Shown: positions 28,785 to 37,705, counted from the stretch's first letter. The stretch: 64,000 nucleotides of DNA from an uncultured Pelagibacteraceae bacterium (GCA_902540235.1 CACBLI010000004.1:49980-113979); one strand, 5' to 3'. Notes: a model not told the origin generated them from the sequence alone. Numbers and translations are program-made.

Positions 28785-29284
28785 TATTTAAATAATCCTA
28801 CCTTTAAATTATCTGCTGAATATATTTTTTTTTCATCCGCTAAAACTACTCCATTCGCAAGACCAACTGTTGTTCCTCCAGGTGACATAATTTTTTTCAT
28901 GTCGATTTCATATTTTACTAATTTTACATTTTGTAAAACTTCCCCTGTGAACTTTACTGTTCCAACACCCAAGGCCCTTCCTTTTCCTGGATTTCCTATC
29001 CAGCCTAAATAAAAACCTACTAATTGCCACATAGCGTCCAAACCAAGGCATCCAGGCATTACAGGATCCTCTTTAAAATGACAATCAAAAAACCAAAGAT
29101 TCTTTTTTATTTCAAGTTCTGCTTTTAACGAACCTTTTTTAAAAGCACCCTGATTATCATTAATTTCAGTAATTCTATCAAACATGAGCATTGGTGGAAG
29201 TGGTAATTTTGCGTTACCTGGACCAAACAATTTACCTTCCCCACAATTTATAAGTTCATTGTATGAGTAGGAATTTTTTTTCAT
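28784..29284 (-). CDS. fabA: 3-hydroxydecanoyl-ACP dehydratase/isomerase, FabA
   Basis: Dehydrates 3-hydroxydecanoyl-ACP and isomerises the trans-2 to the cis-3 product, the branch point to unsaturated lipids. The 166-residue hotdog-fold protein has catalytic His69 in [13 protein letters not shown] and Asp83 in [15 protein letters not shown]. The N-terminal LMFDRITEI is typical. It is the first gene of the operon and divergent from irr with a 94-bp shared promoter region. The fabA-irr pairing is an alphaproteobacterial hallmark. Confidence 0.96.
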   Translation of the reverse strand: MKKNSYSYNELINCGEGKLFGPGNAKLPLPPMLMFDRITEINDNQGAFKKGSLKAELEIKKNLWFFDCHFKEDPVMPGCLGLDAMWQLVGFYLGWIGNPGKGRALGVGTVKFTGEVLQNVKLVKYEIDMKKIMSPGGTTVGLANGVVLADEKKIYSADNLKVGLFK

Positions 29285-29378
29285 AAAATTGAGTACTCTT
29301 ATTTACTTGATTTTACCACTATATAATATAAATTTAACAATAGTTTAGAATAATTTTGGTTATTAATACGATTAAATT

Positions 29379-29777
29379 GTGAAATATATTGAAAAATTAA
29401 GAAATTCTGGATTACGTCCGACAAAACAAAGACTCCAGATATGTGAAGTACTATTTAATTCTGAAAAAACATTTCATTTTACTATCAACGAGCTAGATCA
29501 GAAAATAAAGAAACAAATAAATGATAAAATTTCTCTAGCAACAATTTATAATACTGTTCATGCTTTTGAAAAAAAAGGTTATCTAAAACAAATACCTATC
29601 AATTCAAATCAAACTTATTTTGATACAAATATTTCTGATCATCATCATTTTTATGATTTAAAAGAGGAAAAATTGATAGACTTAGAAAATGCTGACGTTG
29701 GTCCAATTAACATTTTAAAAAAAATCAATGGAAAAAGAATTAAATCTGTTGAAGTTCTTGTAAAATTAGAAGACTAA
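29379..29777 (+). CDS. irr: Irr-type Fur-family iron regulator
   Basis: 132 residues starting at GTG 29379 (MKYIEKLRNSGLRPTKQRLQICEVLF). The recognition helix region ISLATIYNTVHAFEKKGYLKQI and the His cluster SDHHHFYDL (about 89-97, matching the HxH haem/metal site) identify the Irr branch of the Fur family rather than classical Fur. In Rhizobiales and Rhodobacterales, Irr acts under low iron, represses iron-dependent genes and is inactivated by haem. An N-terminal haem-regulatory motif is absent, as in most non-Bradyrhizobium Irr. It lies divergent to fabA and directly upstream of katG. Confidence 0.88.
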   Translation: MKYIEKLRNSGLRPTKQRLQICEVLFNSEKTFHFTINELDQKIKKQINDKISLATIYNTVHAFEKKGYLKQIPINSNQTYFDTNISDHHHFYDLKEEKLIDLENADVGPINILKKINGKRIKSVEVLVKLED

Positions 29778-29815
29778 TTTTTTGTTGTTATAATTTAAGC
29801 GTCATTTTAAACCAA

Positions 29816-29842
29816 TTGACACCTTTTTAGAATCATTATAAA
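29816..29842 (+). promoter_or_regulatory. katG promoter region with an Irr-box (ICE)-like palindrome
   Basis: TTTAGAATCATTATAAA at 29826-29842 matches the alphaproteobacterial iron control element TTTAGAAnnnTTCTAAA at all but one of its 14 fixed positions. It lies just downstream of a perfect -35 element TTGACA (29816-29821) and covers a possible -10 (TATAAA, 29837-29842, short spacing). Binding there would block polymerase. The irr gene ends 48 bp upstream. The consensus is from the literature on rhizobial Irr; occupancy here is inferred. Confidence 0.5.
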
Positions 29843-29874
29843 CTACTAAAATCTTATAAACATAGGGGAAATTA

Positions 29875-32112
29875 ATGAGTACTGAAAATTTTAAAGATAA
29901 ATCTTTTAAAGCTAATCAAATGAGCAAATGCCCATTTACTGGAGCAGGAACACCTGCAAAGTTTTCTGCGGGCAGAGGTCAAACAGTTAGAGATTTTTGG
30001 CCAAACAGTTTAAATCTTAAGATCCTTAGTCAGCACTCAAACTTATCCAACCCTATGGATAAAAAATTTAACTATGCTAAAGAATTTAAAAAACTTAATT
30101 ACAAAGAATTAAAAAAAGATTTAAATAAGTTAATGACAGACTCTCAGGAGTGGTGGCCTGCTGATTACGGTCATTATGGCCCGTTGTTTATTAGATTAGC
30201 CTGGCATGCTGCGGGGACTTATAGAACCGGTGATGGCAGAGGAGGAGCTGGAACAGGAAATCAAAGATTTGCACCACTTAATTCTTGGCCAGATAACGTT
30301 AATTTAGATAAAGCTAGATTACTTCTATGGCCTATTAAAAAAAAGTATGGAAGAAAAATTTCATGGGCAGATTTATTTATACTTGTTGGAAATGTAGCTT
30401 TAGACTCAATGGGTTTTAAAACTTTTGGTTTTGGAGCTGGTAGAACTGATATCTGGGAACCAGAGGATGATATTTATTGGGGCTCAGAAAAAGAAATGTT
30501 AGGAGTGGAAAGATATAGTGGAAAAAGAGATTTAGAACAGCCGTTAGGAGCTTCACATATGGGTTTAATATATGTAAATCCGCAAGGCCCTGACGCTAAT
30601 CCAGATCCAAAACTTGCTGCACATGATATCAGAGAGACATTTGGAAGAATGGCCATGAATGATTATGAAACAGCAGCATTGGTAGCTGGAGGACATACAT
30701 TTGGAAAATCACATGGAGCAGCATCTGAGTCATTTAAAGGTCCTGATCCTGAAGCATCAAAACTTCAAGATCAATCAACTGGATGGAATAGTGGTTATAA
30801 ATCAGGAAAAGGTGTTGATACAATAAGCAGTGGTATTGAAGGTGCTTGGACTCAAAATCCAATTAAATGGGATATGGGTTATTTAGATTGTTTATATGGA
30901 CATGAATGGGAGCTTACAAAAAGCCCAGCTGGTGCTCATCAATGGACGCCTAAGAAAAATGGTCAGGAGATCAAAATGGTGCCAGATGCACATAATAAAG
31001 GTGTAATGCATGCACCAATGATGCAAACGACCGATATCTCAATGAAAGTTGATCCAAGTTACGGACCTATAACAAAACATTTTCATCAAAACCCAAAAGA
31101 GTTTCATGATGCATTTGCTAGGGCTTGGTTTAAACTAACTCACAGAGATATGGGTCCTAGAGTTTGCTATCTCGGGAATGAAGTACCAAAAGAACAATTA
31201 ATTTGGCAAGATCCAATTGATAAGCCAAAATACAAACTTAAATCAAAAGATATTAAAGATTTAAAAAATATGATTTCTAAGTCCAAAATATCAATTACAG
31301 ATTTAGTATCTACAGCATGGGCATCAGCCTCTACTTTTAGAGGATCAGATAAAAGAGGTGGTGCTAACGGTGCAAGAGTAATGTTGGAACCACAAAAAAA
31401 TTGGAAAGTGAATAATCCAAAAAAATTATCAACAGTAACTAAAGCTTTAAGTAAAATAAAAAGCAAATTTGATAATAAAAAGAGAAGCGTTTCAATGGCT
31501 GACTTAATTGTACTAGCCGGAGGTGTTGGTATCGAAATGGCTGCAAAAAAAGCTGGTTACAAAGTTCAGGTTCCATTTTCTGCAGGCAGAGGGGACGCAA
31601 GACAAGATCAGACCGATATTCACTCATTTGGTTTACTTGAACCGAATGCAGATGGTTTTAGAAACTATTTAAATGGAGTAGTCTCGAATATTTCTGCAGA
31701 GGAAAAATTGGTAGATAAAGCTCAATTGATGGGCTTAACTGCACCAGAAATGACCGCACTTGTTGGTGGAATGAGAGTATTAAATACTAACTATGATGGC
31801 TCGAAACATGGTGTTTTCACAAACAGACCTGGTTCTCTTACAAATGATTATTTCGTAAATCTTTTAGATATGAATACCACATGGAAAGAAGAGGATAAAT
31901 CAGAGCAAACATTTGTTGGAAAAGATAGAAAAACACAAAAAACAAAATGGAAAGCAACAAGAGTTGATTTAATATTTGGTTCAAATTCGCAATTAAGAGC
32001 TCTAGCAGAAGTTTATGCATGTGAAGATTCAGGTGATAAATTTGTTAAAGATTTTATTGCCGCTTGGGTAAAGGTAATGAATTCTGATCGATTTGATTTA
32101 AAATTGAATTAA
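29875..32112 (+). CDS. katG: KatG, haem catalase-peroxidase
   Basis: Bifunctional haem enzyme that destroys hydrogen peroxide. The 745 residues comprise the two duplicated peroxidase domains typical of KatG. The active N-terminal domain has the distal Trp/His in [18 protein letters not shown] (about 106-123), the Tyr of the Met-Tyr-Trp crosslink in [10 protein letters not shown] (about 231), its Met in [12 protein letters not shown], and the proximal His in [12 protein letters not shown] (about 271). The C-terminal domain (from about 430) is the inactive copy. A good ribosome site (AGGGGAA) precedes the ATG. The preceding promoter carries an Irr-like site; a 2OG oxygenase and a DUF2061 gene follow closely. 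Confidence 0.97.
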   Translation: MSTENFKDKSFKANQMSKCPFTGAGTPAKFSAGRGQTVRDFWPNSLNLKILSQHSNLSNPMDKKFNYAKEFKKLNYKELKKDLNKLMTDSQEWWPADYGHYGPLFIRLAWHAAGTYRTGDGRGGAGTGNQRFAPLNSWPDNVNLDKARLLLWPIKKKYGRKISWADLFILVGNVALDSMGFKTFGFGAGRTDIWEPEDDIYWGSEKEMLGVERYSGKRDLEQPLGASHMGLIYVNPQGPDANPDPKLAAHDIRETFGRMAMNDYETAALVAGGHTFGKSHGAASESFKGPDPEASKLQDQSTGWNSGYKSGKGVDTISSGIEGAWTQNPIKWDMGYLDCLYGHEWELTKSPAGAHQWTPKKNGQEIKMVPDAHNKGVMHAPMMQTTDISMKVDPSYGPITKHFHQNPKEFHDAFARAWFKLTHRDMGPRVCYLGNEVPKEQLIWQDPIDKPKYKLKSKDIKDLKNMISKSKISITDLVSTAWASASTFRGSDKRGGANGARVMLEPQKNWKVNNPKKLSTVTKALSKIKSKFDNKKRSVSMADLIVLAGGVGIEMAAKKAGYKVQVPFSAGRGDARQDQTDIHSFGLLEPNADGFRNYLNGVVSNISAEEKLVDKAQLMGLTAPEMTALVGGMRVLNTNYDGSKHGVFTNRPGSLTNDYFVNLLDMNTTWKEEDKSEQTFVGKDRKTQKTKWKATRVDLIFGSNSQLRALAEVYACEDSGDKFVKDFIAAWVKVMNSDRFDLKLN

Positions 32113-32134
32113 ACTTTAGATGTGAGATAAAAAT

Positions 32135-32731
32135 ATGGTAACAACAAATTTTGAGGACTTTTATGAGGTTCCTAATCTTAGTTTTGATATTTCAAGACTG
32201 AGAAATGATTTAGAAAATATTTTAGAGGCTAAAAAGTTTGATTCTCCTGGTGTCACACATTTTGGTGCTATTTCGTTAAACCAAATTCCCAATGATAAAA
32301 GTTCTATAGAAGGAAATAATATTAGAGGAAAATATTGGACAATTGCAGATGAAACTGGAAAAGAGGTCTCTAGAGACGTTGATATAGATGAATCTAAATA
32401 TACTCAATTAGTTCCTGAATTCGAAAATACATATTTTAAGGAAGTTTACGAGACATTGAGAAAGAAGTTTAAACTAGGTAGAGTTAGACTTTTATTAAAA
32501 GAACCAAGATCAACATTGAGCTGGCATAAAGATCCTGAATGCAGATTACATGTGCCTATAATAACTAATAAAGGTTGTTCAATGGTTATTGAAAATGTTG
32601 CAAAACACCTTCCAGCTGATGGAAAGGTATGGATAACAAACAATACCAAGTATCATAATTTTTTTAATGGTGGAGAACAGGCTAGAGTGCATTTGGTTGC
32701 TTGTGTGCTTGAAAGTCCGTTTAAAAAATAA
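32135..32731 (+). CDS. Predicted Fe(II)/2-oxoglutarate-type oxygenase (aspartyl beta-hydroxylase-like)
   Basis: 198 residues without signal or membrane segment. The double-stranded beta-helix metal site is suggested by WHKDPECRLHVPI (about 130-142; HxD plus Arg) and by a distal His in KYHNFFNGGEQARVHLVA (about 172-190), where the RVHLV segment could also bind 2-oxoglutarate. The pattern resembles the aspartyl/asparaginyl beta-hydroxylase fold. The substrate is unknown. It follows katG by 22 bp and its stop overlaps the next ATG, so it is probably expressed with katG, which would place an iron-dependent oxygenase under peroxide/iron control. Confidence 0.6.
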   Translation: MVTTNFEDFYEVPNLSFDISRLRNDLENILEAKKFDSPGVTHFGAISLNQIPNDKSSIEGNNIRGKYWTIADETGKEVSRDVDIDESKYTQLVPEFENTYFKEVYETLRKKFKLGRVRLLLKEPRSTLSWHKDPECRLHVPIITNKGCSMVIENVAKHLPADGKVWITNNTKYHNFFNGGEQARVHLVACVLESPFKK

Positions 32732-32970
32732 TGGAAATAACTACTGGCATATTCAAAGCTGCTGGACAAATTTACTCTAATAATAGGGGTTCAATTTTAA
32801 GAACCATAATTTATACAATTGGACACTTTGTGATTGCTATTACTGTTCTAATGTTAGTAGCTGAAGTTTCGTTTATGATTGCACTTACAGACGCAATAGT
32901 AGAGCCGATTGCAAATTCTGTTTGGTATTTTATTCTAGATAAATGGTGGGCAAGTAAATCAAAGAAATAA
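32731..32970 (+). CDS. Small DUF2061-family membrane protein
   Basis: 79 residues with one clear hydrophobic helix (about 28-53) and a second short one near 57-72. The pattern of RTIIYTIGHFVIAITV, followed by the acidic patch near VAEVSF and then NSVWYFILDKWW, fits DUF2061, a small membrane family of unknown function. It starts in a TAATG overlap with the oxygenase gene, so it is translated from the same message. It is the last gene of the katG operon; the paired Fur-like boxes begin 28 bp after its stop. Confidence 0.65.
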   Translation: MEITTGIFKAAGQIYSNNRGSILRTIIYTIGHFVIAITVLMLVAEVSFMIALTDAIVEPIANSVWYFILDKWWASKSKK

Positions 32971-32997
32971 ATAAATTTTTTTTAATTAGATAAACTT

Positions 32998-33048
32998 TGA
33001 TACTAGTTATCATTCTCAAAAAAAATCTGCTAATGATAATTATTCTCA
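32998..33048 (+). promoter_or_regulatory. Tandem Fur-box-like sites upstream of a Cys-rich miniprotein
   Basis: TGATAATTATTCTCA at 33034-33048 matches the 7-1-7 Fur palindrome TGATAATnATTATCA at 13 of 14 fixed positions. A second, weaker site, TGATACTAGTTATCA, is at 32998-33012. The word ATTCTCAAA recurs exactly 30 bp apart (33012 and 33042), about three helical turns, so two dimers would lie on the same face. The fur gene at 13089 and irr at 29379 are candidate regulators. Confidence 0.5.
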
Positions 33049-33092
33049 AATTTTTTTATTGAATTCATTTTTTCTGTAGTTATTTTAATTAC

Positions 33093-33272
33093 ATGCATAT
33101 CGAAAACTATAACTGTAAAAAATGTGGATTAACTATTTCATCAACTTGTTCTAAATGTGATAAAGTTGTTGATGTAGAAATTCTTGATGATGGATGTATA
33201 GTTCAAAAAACCAAATGTGGAGATTGTGCGAATACACCAGTAATTAAAGATATCTGCGTTCAACAAAAGTAA
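33093..33272 (+). CDS. Cysteine-rich miniprotein (59 aa, CxxC pairs)
   Basis: An ATG-initiated frame of 59 codons. The product has eight Cys (8, 11, 19, 22, 35, 42, 45, 55): CKKC and CSKC form a likely zinc ribbon or Fe-S-type knuckle, CGDC a third pair. No signal peptide or membrane segment. No Shine-Dalgarno sequence is obvious. The upstream tandem Fur-like boxes suggest iron control. I do not recognise the family; a rubredoxin-like or zinc-ribbon metal-binding protein or an iron-responsive adaptor are both possible. Regular Cys spacing in an A+T-rich genome argues against a chance frame. It is convergent with the SH3-domain gene. Confidence 0.65.
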   Translation: MHIENYNCKKCGLTISSTCSKCDKVVDVEILDDGCIVQKTKCGDCANTPVIKDICVQQK

Positions 33273-33294
33273 TTAAGTTTTATTTAGGTAGAGG

Positions 33295-33738
33295 TTATTT
33301 TACTTCTCCCCATAAATTATTATTTTCTATCCAACCTTTGTAATTATCAGTTTTAACATTGCACCAATTGGTTTGACAATTTTGAACTATTAAAACCCTA
33401 CCTTTTTTAATTTTCGCAACAGGTTTTGAAAAGATTGTAGGTTTATCAAATAAGATTTTGTCGTTTAAAGAAATAGTAGCACTAATAGGCTTTAATTGTG
33501 AGTAATGTATCCATCCACTATTATTTTTTAAGTCTATAATTCTTCTCCAATTATCTTTTTTATCAATTTGCTTTATAGGTAAATCTATTTTCTTGTAAAT
33601 AAATTTTACAGGAAATTCAAAGCTTGGACCATATCTTACATTTACCTTCTTTTTCTTTAATGATAGAAATACTTCTTCTGATAACGCAGTTGAAAAAAAA
33701 ATAAATGAGGTAATTATTATAAATATCTTTTTAAACAT
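33295..33738 (-). CDS. Secreted SH3-like (SH3b) domain protein
   Basis: 147 residues with a signal peptide (hydrophobic 5-19, cleavage plausible after ALS). Two bacterial SH3-like modules follow: KKVNVRYGPSFEFPV with DNWRRIIDLKNNSGWIHYS (about 30-85), and a second with ISLNDKILFDKP, NWCNVKTDNYKGWIENN (about 90-145). Such domains usually bind peptidoglycan or protein in the periplasm. The start overlaps the end of the moeB-like gene by 8 nt, so it is the last gene of the ubiE-ubiB-coaBC-dut-moeB-like run. The specific role is unknown. Confidence 0.78.
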   Translation of the reverse strand: MFKKIFIIITSFIFFSTALSEEVFLSLKKKKVNVRYGPSFEFPVKFIYKKIDLPIKQIDKKDNWRRIIDLKNNSGWIHYSQLKPISATISLNDKILFDKPTIFSKPVAKIKKGRVLIVQNCQTNWCNVKTDNYKGWIENNNLWGEVK

Positions 33739-34477
33739 TTTTAAACTTGTTTAATTTGACTTTTCTAAAATTTAAATTCAATAAGTCTAAAATTAAAATA
33801 TAACCGTTTAGATCTTTTCCAATACTTAAAATTTTTTTTAAAATTTCGTTTGCTTGGAAAATACCAACGATACCAGCAACAGTCCCTAAAACCCCCTCAT
33901 ATTCACAGTTTAATGTATTATCAAAAACCTCTTCCTCTTGAAAAAAATTTCTTATACATGGTGTTTCTTTTTTTTTGAAATTAAATGTAAAAATATGTCC
34001 ATCAAACTTACTAATTGCACCTGTAACTAAAAATTTCTTAAATTTTTTACAAAAATCGTTAATTAAAAATTTAGTTTCAAAATTATCAGAGCCATCTATG
34101 ACAAAATCATATTTTTTAATGATATTTAAACAATTTTTCTTATTTAACTTAATTTTATAACAATCAATGTCTGTTTTTGGGTTAATTTTTTTTAGTTTTT
34201 GCTTTGCTGCTAAAACTTTTGATTTTTTCAAATCTTCAGAATTGAAAAGACTTTGTCGATGAATATTTGATAAATCGACATTATCAGAATCAATAATACC
34301 TAATGACCCTATCCCTGCTCTTGCTAAATATTCAGCTGCAGGGCACCCTAAACCACCCATACCAACAATTAACACTTTAGCTTTAATTATTTTTTTTTGG
34401 CCTAGGACTCCAATGTCTTTTAAGACAATCTGTCTTGAAAATTTTTCTATTTGATATTTATTTAATTTGATACTCAT
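33731..34477 (-). CDS. MoeB/ThiF/HesA-family adenylyltransferase (E1-like)
   Basis: 248 residues. It has the glycine-rich ATP loop VGMGGLGCPAAEYLARAG (about 38-55), NIHRQSLF (Arg finger region), the Asp of DGSDNFETKFLIND and the catalytic-Cys region TLNCEYEGVLGTVAG. E1-like enzymes adenylate the C-terminal Gly-Gly of a sulfur carrier (MoaD or ThiS). The usual first zinc-binding CxxC is CIRN here and the C-terminal CPVC-type pair is missing, so the structural zinc site looks lost. No moaD or thiS lies nearby, so the partner is not known. It overlaps dut by 4 nt. Confidence 0.82.
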   Translation of the reverse strand: MSIKLNKYQIEKFSRQIVLKDIGVLGQKKIIKAKVLIVGMGGLGCPAAEYLARAGIGSLGIIDSDNVDLSNIHRQSLFNSEDLKKSKVLAAKQKLKKINPKTDIDCYKIKLNKKNCLNIIKKYDFVIDGSDNFETKFLINDFCKKFKKFLVTGAISKFDGHIFTFNFKKKETPCIRNFFQEEEVFDNTLNCEYEGVLGTVAGIVGIFQANEILKKILSIGKDLNGYILILDLLNLNFRKVKLNKFKNV

Positions 34478-34911
34478 TTACCTGTTGAGCCAAAACCACC
34501 TTTTCCTCTGATAGATTCAGGCAAATTATTTACTTCTTCAAATTCCATCTTCAATACAGGCGTTAATATCATTTGAGCAATTCTATCACCATTACTTATT
34601 AAGAAATTTTCATCACCATGATTATAAATTATGACTTTTATTTCTCCTCTGTAGTCGCTATCAATTGTCCCTGGTGTATTCAAAACACTTATATTGTTTT
34701 TGGCAGCTAAGCCTGATCTTGGTCTTATTTGAATTTCGAAATCTTCAGAGAATGCCACAGATAATCCTGTGGGAACTAAAACAGATTTTTTAGGTTTTAG
34801 ATCAATAGTTTCTTTAATGAATGCTGTTAAGTCTACACCAGATGCTCCGTTGGTTTTGTATTCAGGTAATTTTATGGTTGGATCAAGTTTTTTTATTAAA
34901 ACTTTAACCAT
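34474..34911 (-). CDS. dut: dUTP diphosphatase
   Basis: Trimeric enzyme converting dUTP to dUMP, keeping uracil out of DNA and supplying dTMP synthesis. The 145-residue protein shows the conserved motifs in order: GASGVDLTA, RPRSGLAAKN (about 71-80), LNTPGTIDSDYRGEI, GDRIAQMIL and the C-terminal lid RGKGGFGSTG. Length is normal. It is translationally tied to coaBC (1-nt overlap) and to the moeB-like gene (4-nt overlap). Confidence 0.97.
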   Translation of the reverse strand: MVKVLIKKLDPTIKLPEYKTNGASGVDLTAFIKETIDLKPKKSVLVPTGLSVAFSEDFEIQIRPRSGLAAKNNISVLNTPGTIDSDYRGEIKVIIYNHGDENFLISNGDRIAQMILTPVLKMEFEEVNNLPESIRGKGGFGSTGK

Positions 34912-36116
34912 TAATTTATCTGAGCAACTATTCTATCTACAATTTCTTCAGATATTTCGGATTTTTTTCTTAATGAAATGTTTTCTGTTTTCATTTTTTT
35001 ATTTTTGTAGAAAATCTTAATTTCATTATGCTCAGCGTTAAAACCACTTTCATCTTTTGAAACATTGTTAGCAATTATCCAGTCACAATTTTTATTTTTT
35101 AATTTTTCAGCTGCATTTTTTTCTAAATTTGATGTCTCAGCAGCAAAACCCACAACAATTTTTGGCCTCATAGAATTATGATTGGATACATAATTCAATA
35201 TGTCGATATTTTTTTCTAAATTTAATGTTAAATTTTCAATTTTTTTAATTTTCTCCTTTTGTTTATCTCTTAGTTTAAAATCGGCAACAGCAGCAGCAAA
35301 TATAGCTATATCAGTTGGCAGACTTTTTTGAGTTGCTTTGAACATTTCTTCTGCTGTCTCAACCTTGATTAATTTAATATTTTCATCAACTTTTAAATTT
35401 GTTGGTCCAGATATTAGCGTTGTATCAAAGCCTCTTTTATGAAGAGATTTAGCAATTTCATAACCTTGTCGACCGCTTGATTTATTTGTAATAAATCTTA
35501 CAGGATCTATATATTCATTTGTTGGACCTGCAGTCACTAATGCTTTGAAATTATTATTTTTAATTTTGTCAAATAGAAAATTTTGAATTTCTTTGTATAT
35601 AACTAAAGGTTCAGACATTTTACCTTCACCATATTCGCCACAGGCCATATCGCCTATTTCAGGGCCTATAATTTTATAGCCATAGCTTTTTAATTTTTTT
35701 AAATTAATTTGTGTAGATTTATGTTCCCACATTCTTACATTCATTGCTGGAGCTAAAAAAACTTGTTTATTTGACGCTAATGTAACTGTAGAGGCTAAAT
35801 CATCTGAGCTACCTTGACTAAGTTTAGAGATAGTGTTAGCAGTTGCTGGAGCGATGATTATTACATCAGCCCATCTAGAAAGAGAAATATGATCCATTTC
35901 TGCCTCATTTTCTAAACTAAACAAATCATCATAGACTTTACCTTTAGATAAAGATGTTACAGACAATGGTGTTACAAACTCCTTGGCATTTTTAGTAAGA
36001 ATTGTTTTAATTTGAGCGTTATGTTTTTTAAAAATCCTTATTGTTTCAAGACTTTTGTAGGCTGAAATACCTCCACATATTATAAAAAGAATTTTTTTAT
36101 TTAATAAATCTTTCAT
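34911..36116 (-). CDS. coaBC: CoaBC, bifunctional phosphopantothenoylcysteine synthetase/decarboxylase
   Basis: Second and third steps of coenzyme A synthesis from pantothenate. The 401 residues have an FMN-dependent CoaC domain (1 to about 185) with FIICGGISAYKSLE, APAMNVRMWEH and the substrate-lid Cys region GDMACGEYGEGKM. The CoaB domain (about 187-401) follows with VTAGPTNEYIDPVRFITNKSSGR in two parts and an NIDIL segment. No defect is visible. It lies between ubiB (8-nt gap) and dut. Confidence 0.96.
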   Translation of the reverse strand: MKDLLNKKILFIICGGISAYKSLETIRIFKKHNAQIKTILTKNAKEFVTPLSVTSLSKGKVYDDLFSLENEAEMDHISLSRWADVIIIAPATANTISKLSQGSSDDLASTVTLASNKQVFLAPAMNVRMWEHKSTQINLKKLKSYGYKIIGPEIGDMACGEYGEGKMSEPLVIYKEIQNFLFDKIKNNNFKALVTAGPTNEYIDPVRFITNKSSGRQGYEIAKSLHKRGFDTTLISGPTNLKVDENIKLIKVETAEEMFKATQKSLPTDIAIFAAAVADFKLRDKQKEKIKKIENLTLNLEKNIDILNYVSNHNSMRPKIVVGFAAETSNLEKNAAEKLKNKNCDWIIANNVSKDESGFNAEHNEIKIFYKNKKMKTENISLRKKSEISEEIVDRIVAQIN

Positions 36117-36124
36117 CGTCTAAA

Positions 36125-37705
36125 TTAAAATATTAAAAGGCCCAAAATTACAAGAACTAATATACTAATAATAGATTGGTTTCTAAAAGCAATCATTTCT
36201 GATTTTTGAGTATTCAAGGCAGTATATGAGTTTGAGTTTTGAGGAATTTGTCCGCTTGCTAAATAAGTAAGAGCCTGATTAGCTTTATCCATAATCTCCG
36301 GAAATTCTGGTAATCTTTTAATTACTTCAGATGTATTTTTTAGCGTTTCGTTTATTTTTGTCATTGGATCTTTTGTTTCTCTTAGCCAACTCTCAAGAAC
36401 TGGTTTTGAAGTGGTCCAAATATTTGTGTTGGGGTTTAATTTTCTCGCAACACCCTCCACTACAACCATGGTTTTTTGAAGCATTAAAAGCTGTGGTTGG
36501 GTTTGCATATTAAATTTTTCAGTGACATCAAAAAGTTGTTTTAACAATTTACCTCCAGAGATATCTTTCACTGCTTGACCAAAAATTGGCTCTCCAATAG
36601 ATCTAAGTGCTTGTGCAAGATCATCGATTGGTACTTCCTTTGGTACAAGACCAGCAATTAAATGTACTTCTGCAACTTTACGATAATCTCTCTGAATAAA
36701 ACCAAATAATATTTCAGCTAAAAACCTTTTACTCATTTTATCTAGCCGTCCCATTATTCCGAAATCAATTGGAACAATCTGACCATCATTGTCTATGAAG
36801 ATATTGCCTTGATGCATGTCGGCATGGAAAAATCCATCCCTTACAGCATGTCTTAAAAAGTTTTGGATAATGTCCTCTGCTATTTTTTCTGTATTAAATT
36901 CTCTATTTTCCAATTCTTGTGTTTCCCTAATAGATATTCCATCAACCCAATCTAAAGTCATTACGTTTTCACTAGTGTAATTCCAATAAATTTGTGGAAC
37001 TCTAAATCCAACATCATTTTTTGTATTTTCGGCATATTCATTTGCTGCAGCTGCCTCAAATCTTAAATCCATTTCTAAATTTGTAATTTCTTTTAATAAA
37101 AAGACTACCTCAACCAATTTTAATCTTTTTGTTTTTTTTATAAATGACTCAATTAGAAAAGCAAAGAGCATCATTGCATCTATTTCTTCATTAAATATTT
37201 TCTTAATATTTGGTCTTAGAATCTTAATAGCAACATCTTTTAGAACCTCATTGTCATTTATTTGCGCTTTATGTACTTGAGCAATAGATGCTGCTGCAAC
37301 TGGTTCACTTAGATTGATAATAGAGTCGTAACATTCATTACCTAGATCATTTTTAATAATTTCTTTTGCTTGTAATAATGAAAAGGGAGGTAGCTTATCT
37401 TGAAGATTTTCTAGTCTTTTTGAAAGTTCTTCACCAATAATATCTGGTCTTGTAGCCAAAAACTGGCCTAGTTTGATAAAAGTTGTTCCCATTGATTCCA
37501 ATGAGTCAGACAACCTTTCTCCCTCATCTTTATTTAAATCTATTTGCTTCTTTGGTGAAAAAGAAAAAGATAATATTTTAAATAAAATTTTAATGGCTAA
37601 AGGTGGTTCTTTAAATTTTGATACGATATTTAAAATATCAGAATTGGCTACTTTCCTTCCAAGTTTAAAAAGAATAAATAATTTTCTTATCACTAGATTT
37701 TCCAC
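36125..37705 (-). CDS. ubiB: UbiB, ADCK-type kinase-like protein of ubiquinone biosynthesis
   Basis: Atypical kinase fold protein required for ubiquinone (coenzyme Q) biosynthesis. The 526 residues carry the family hallmark KxGQ in FIKLGQFLATRPDI (about 75-90), the Ala-rich nucleotide loop AAASIAQVHKA, and the catalytic and metal motifs ADMHQGNIFI (about 297) and PIDFGIMGRLD. A C-terminal hydrophobic helix (about 505-525) suggests membrane attachment. It overlaps ubiE by 13 nt. The ubiE-ubiB pair is a conserved alphaproteobacterial arrangement. Confidence 0.95.
   Translation of the reverse strand: MENLVIRKLFILFKLGRKVANSDILNIVSKFKEPPLAIKILFKILSFSFSPKKQIDLNKDEGERLSDSLESMGTTFIKLGQFLATRPDIIGEELSKRLENLQDKLPPFSLLQAKEIIKNDLGNECYDSIINLSEPVAAASIAQVHKAQINDNEVLKDVAIKILRPNIKKIFNEEIDAMMLFAFLIESFIKKTKRLKLVEVVFLLKEITNLEMDLRFEAAAANEYAENTKNDVGFRVPQIYWNYTSENVMTLDWVDGISIRETQELENREFNTEKIAEDIIQNFLRHAVRDGFFHADMHQGNIFIDNDGQIVPIDFGIMGRLDKMSKRFLAEILFGFIQRDYRKVAEVHLIAGLVPKEVPIDDLAQALRSIGEPIFGQAVKDISGGKLLKQLFDVTEKFNMQTQPQLLMLQKTMVVVEGVARKLNPNTNIWTTSKPVLESWLRETKDPMTKINETLKNTSEVIKRLPEFPEIMDKANQALTYLASGQIPQNSNSYTALNTQKSEMIAFRNQSIISILVLVILGLLIF

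Noticed and set aside
29344..29360. Second possible Irr box (TTTAGAATAATTTTGGT) between fabA and irr
   Set aside because: Only the left half matches the ICE consensus; in this A+T-rich background that is not convincing.
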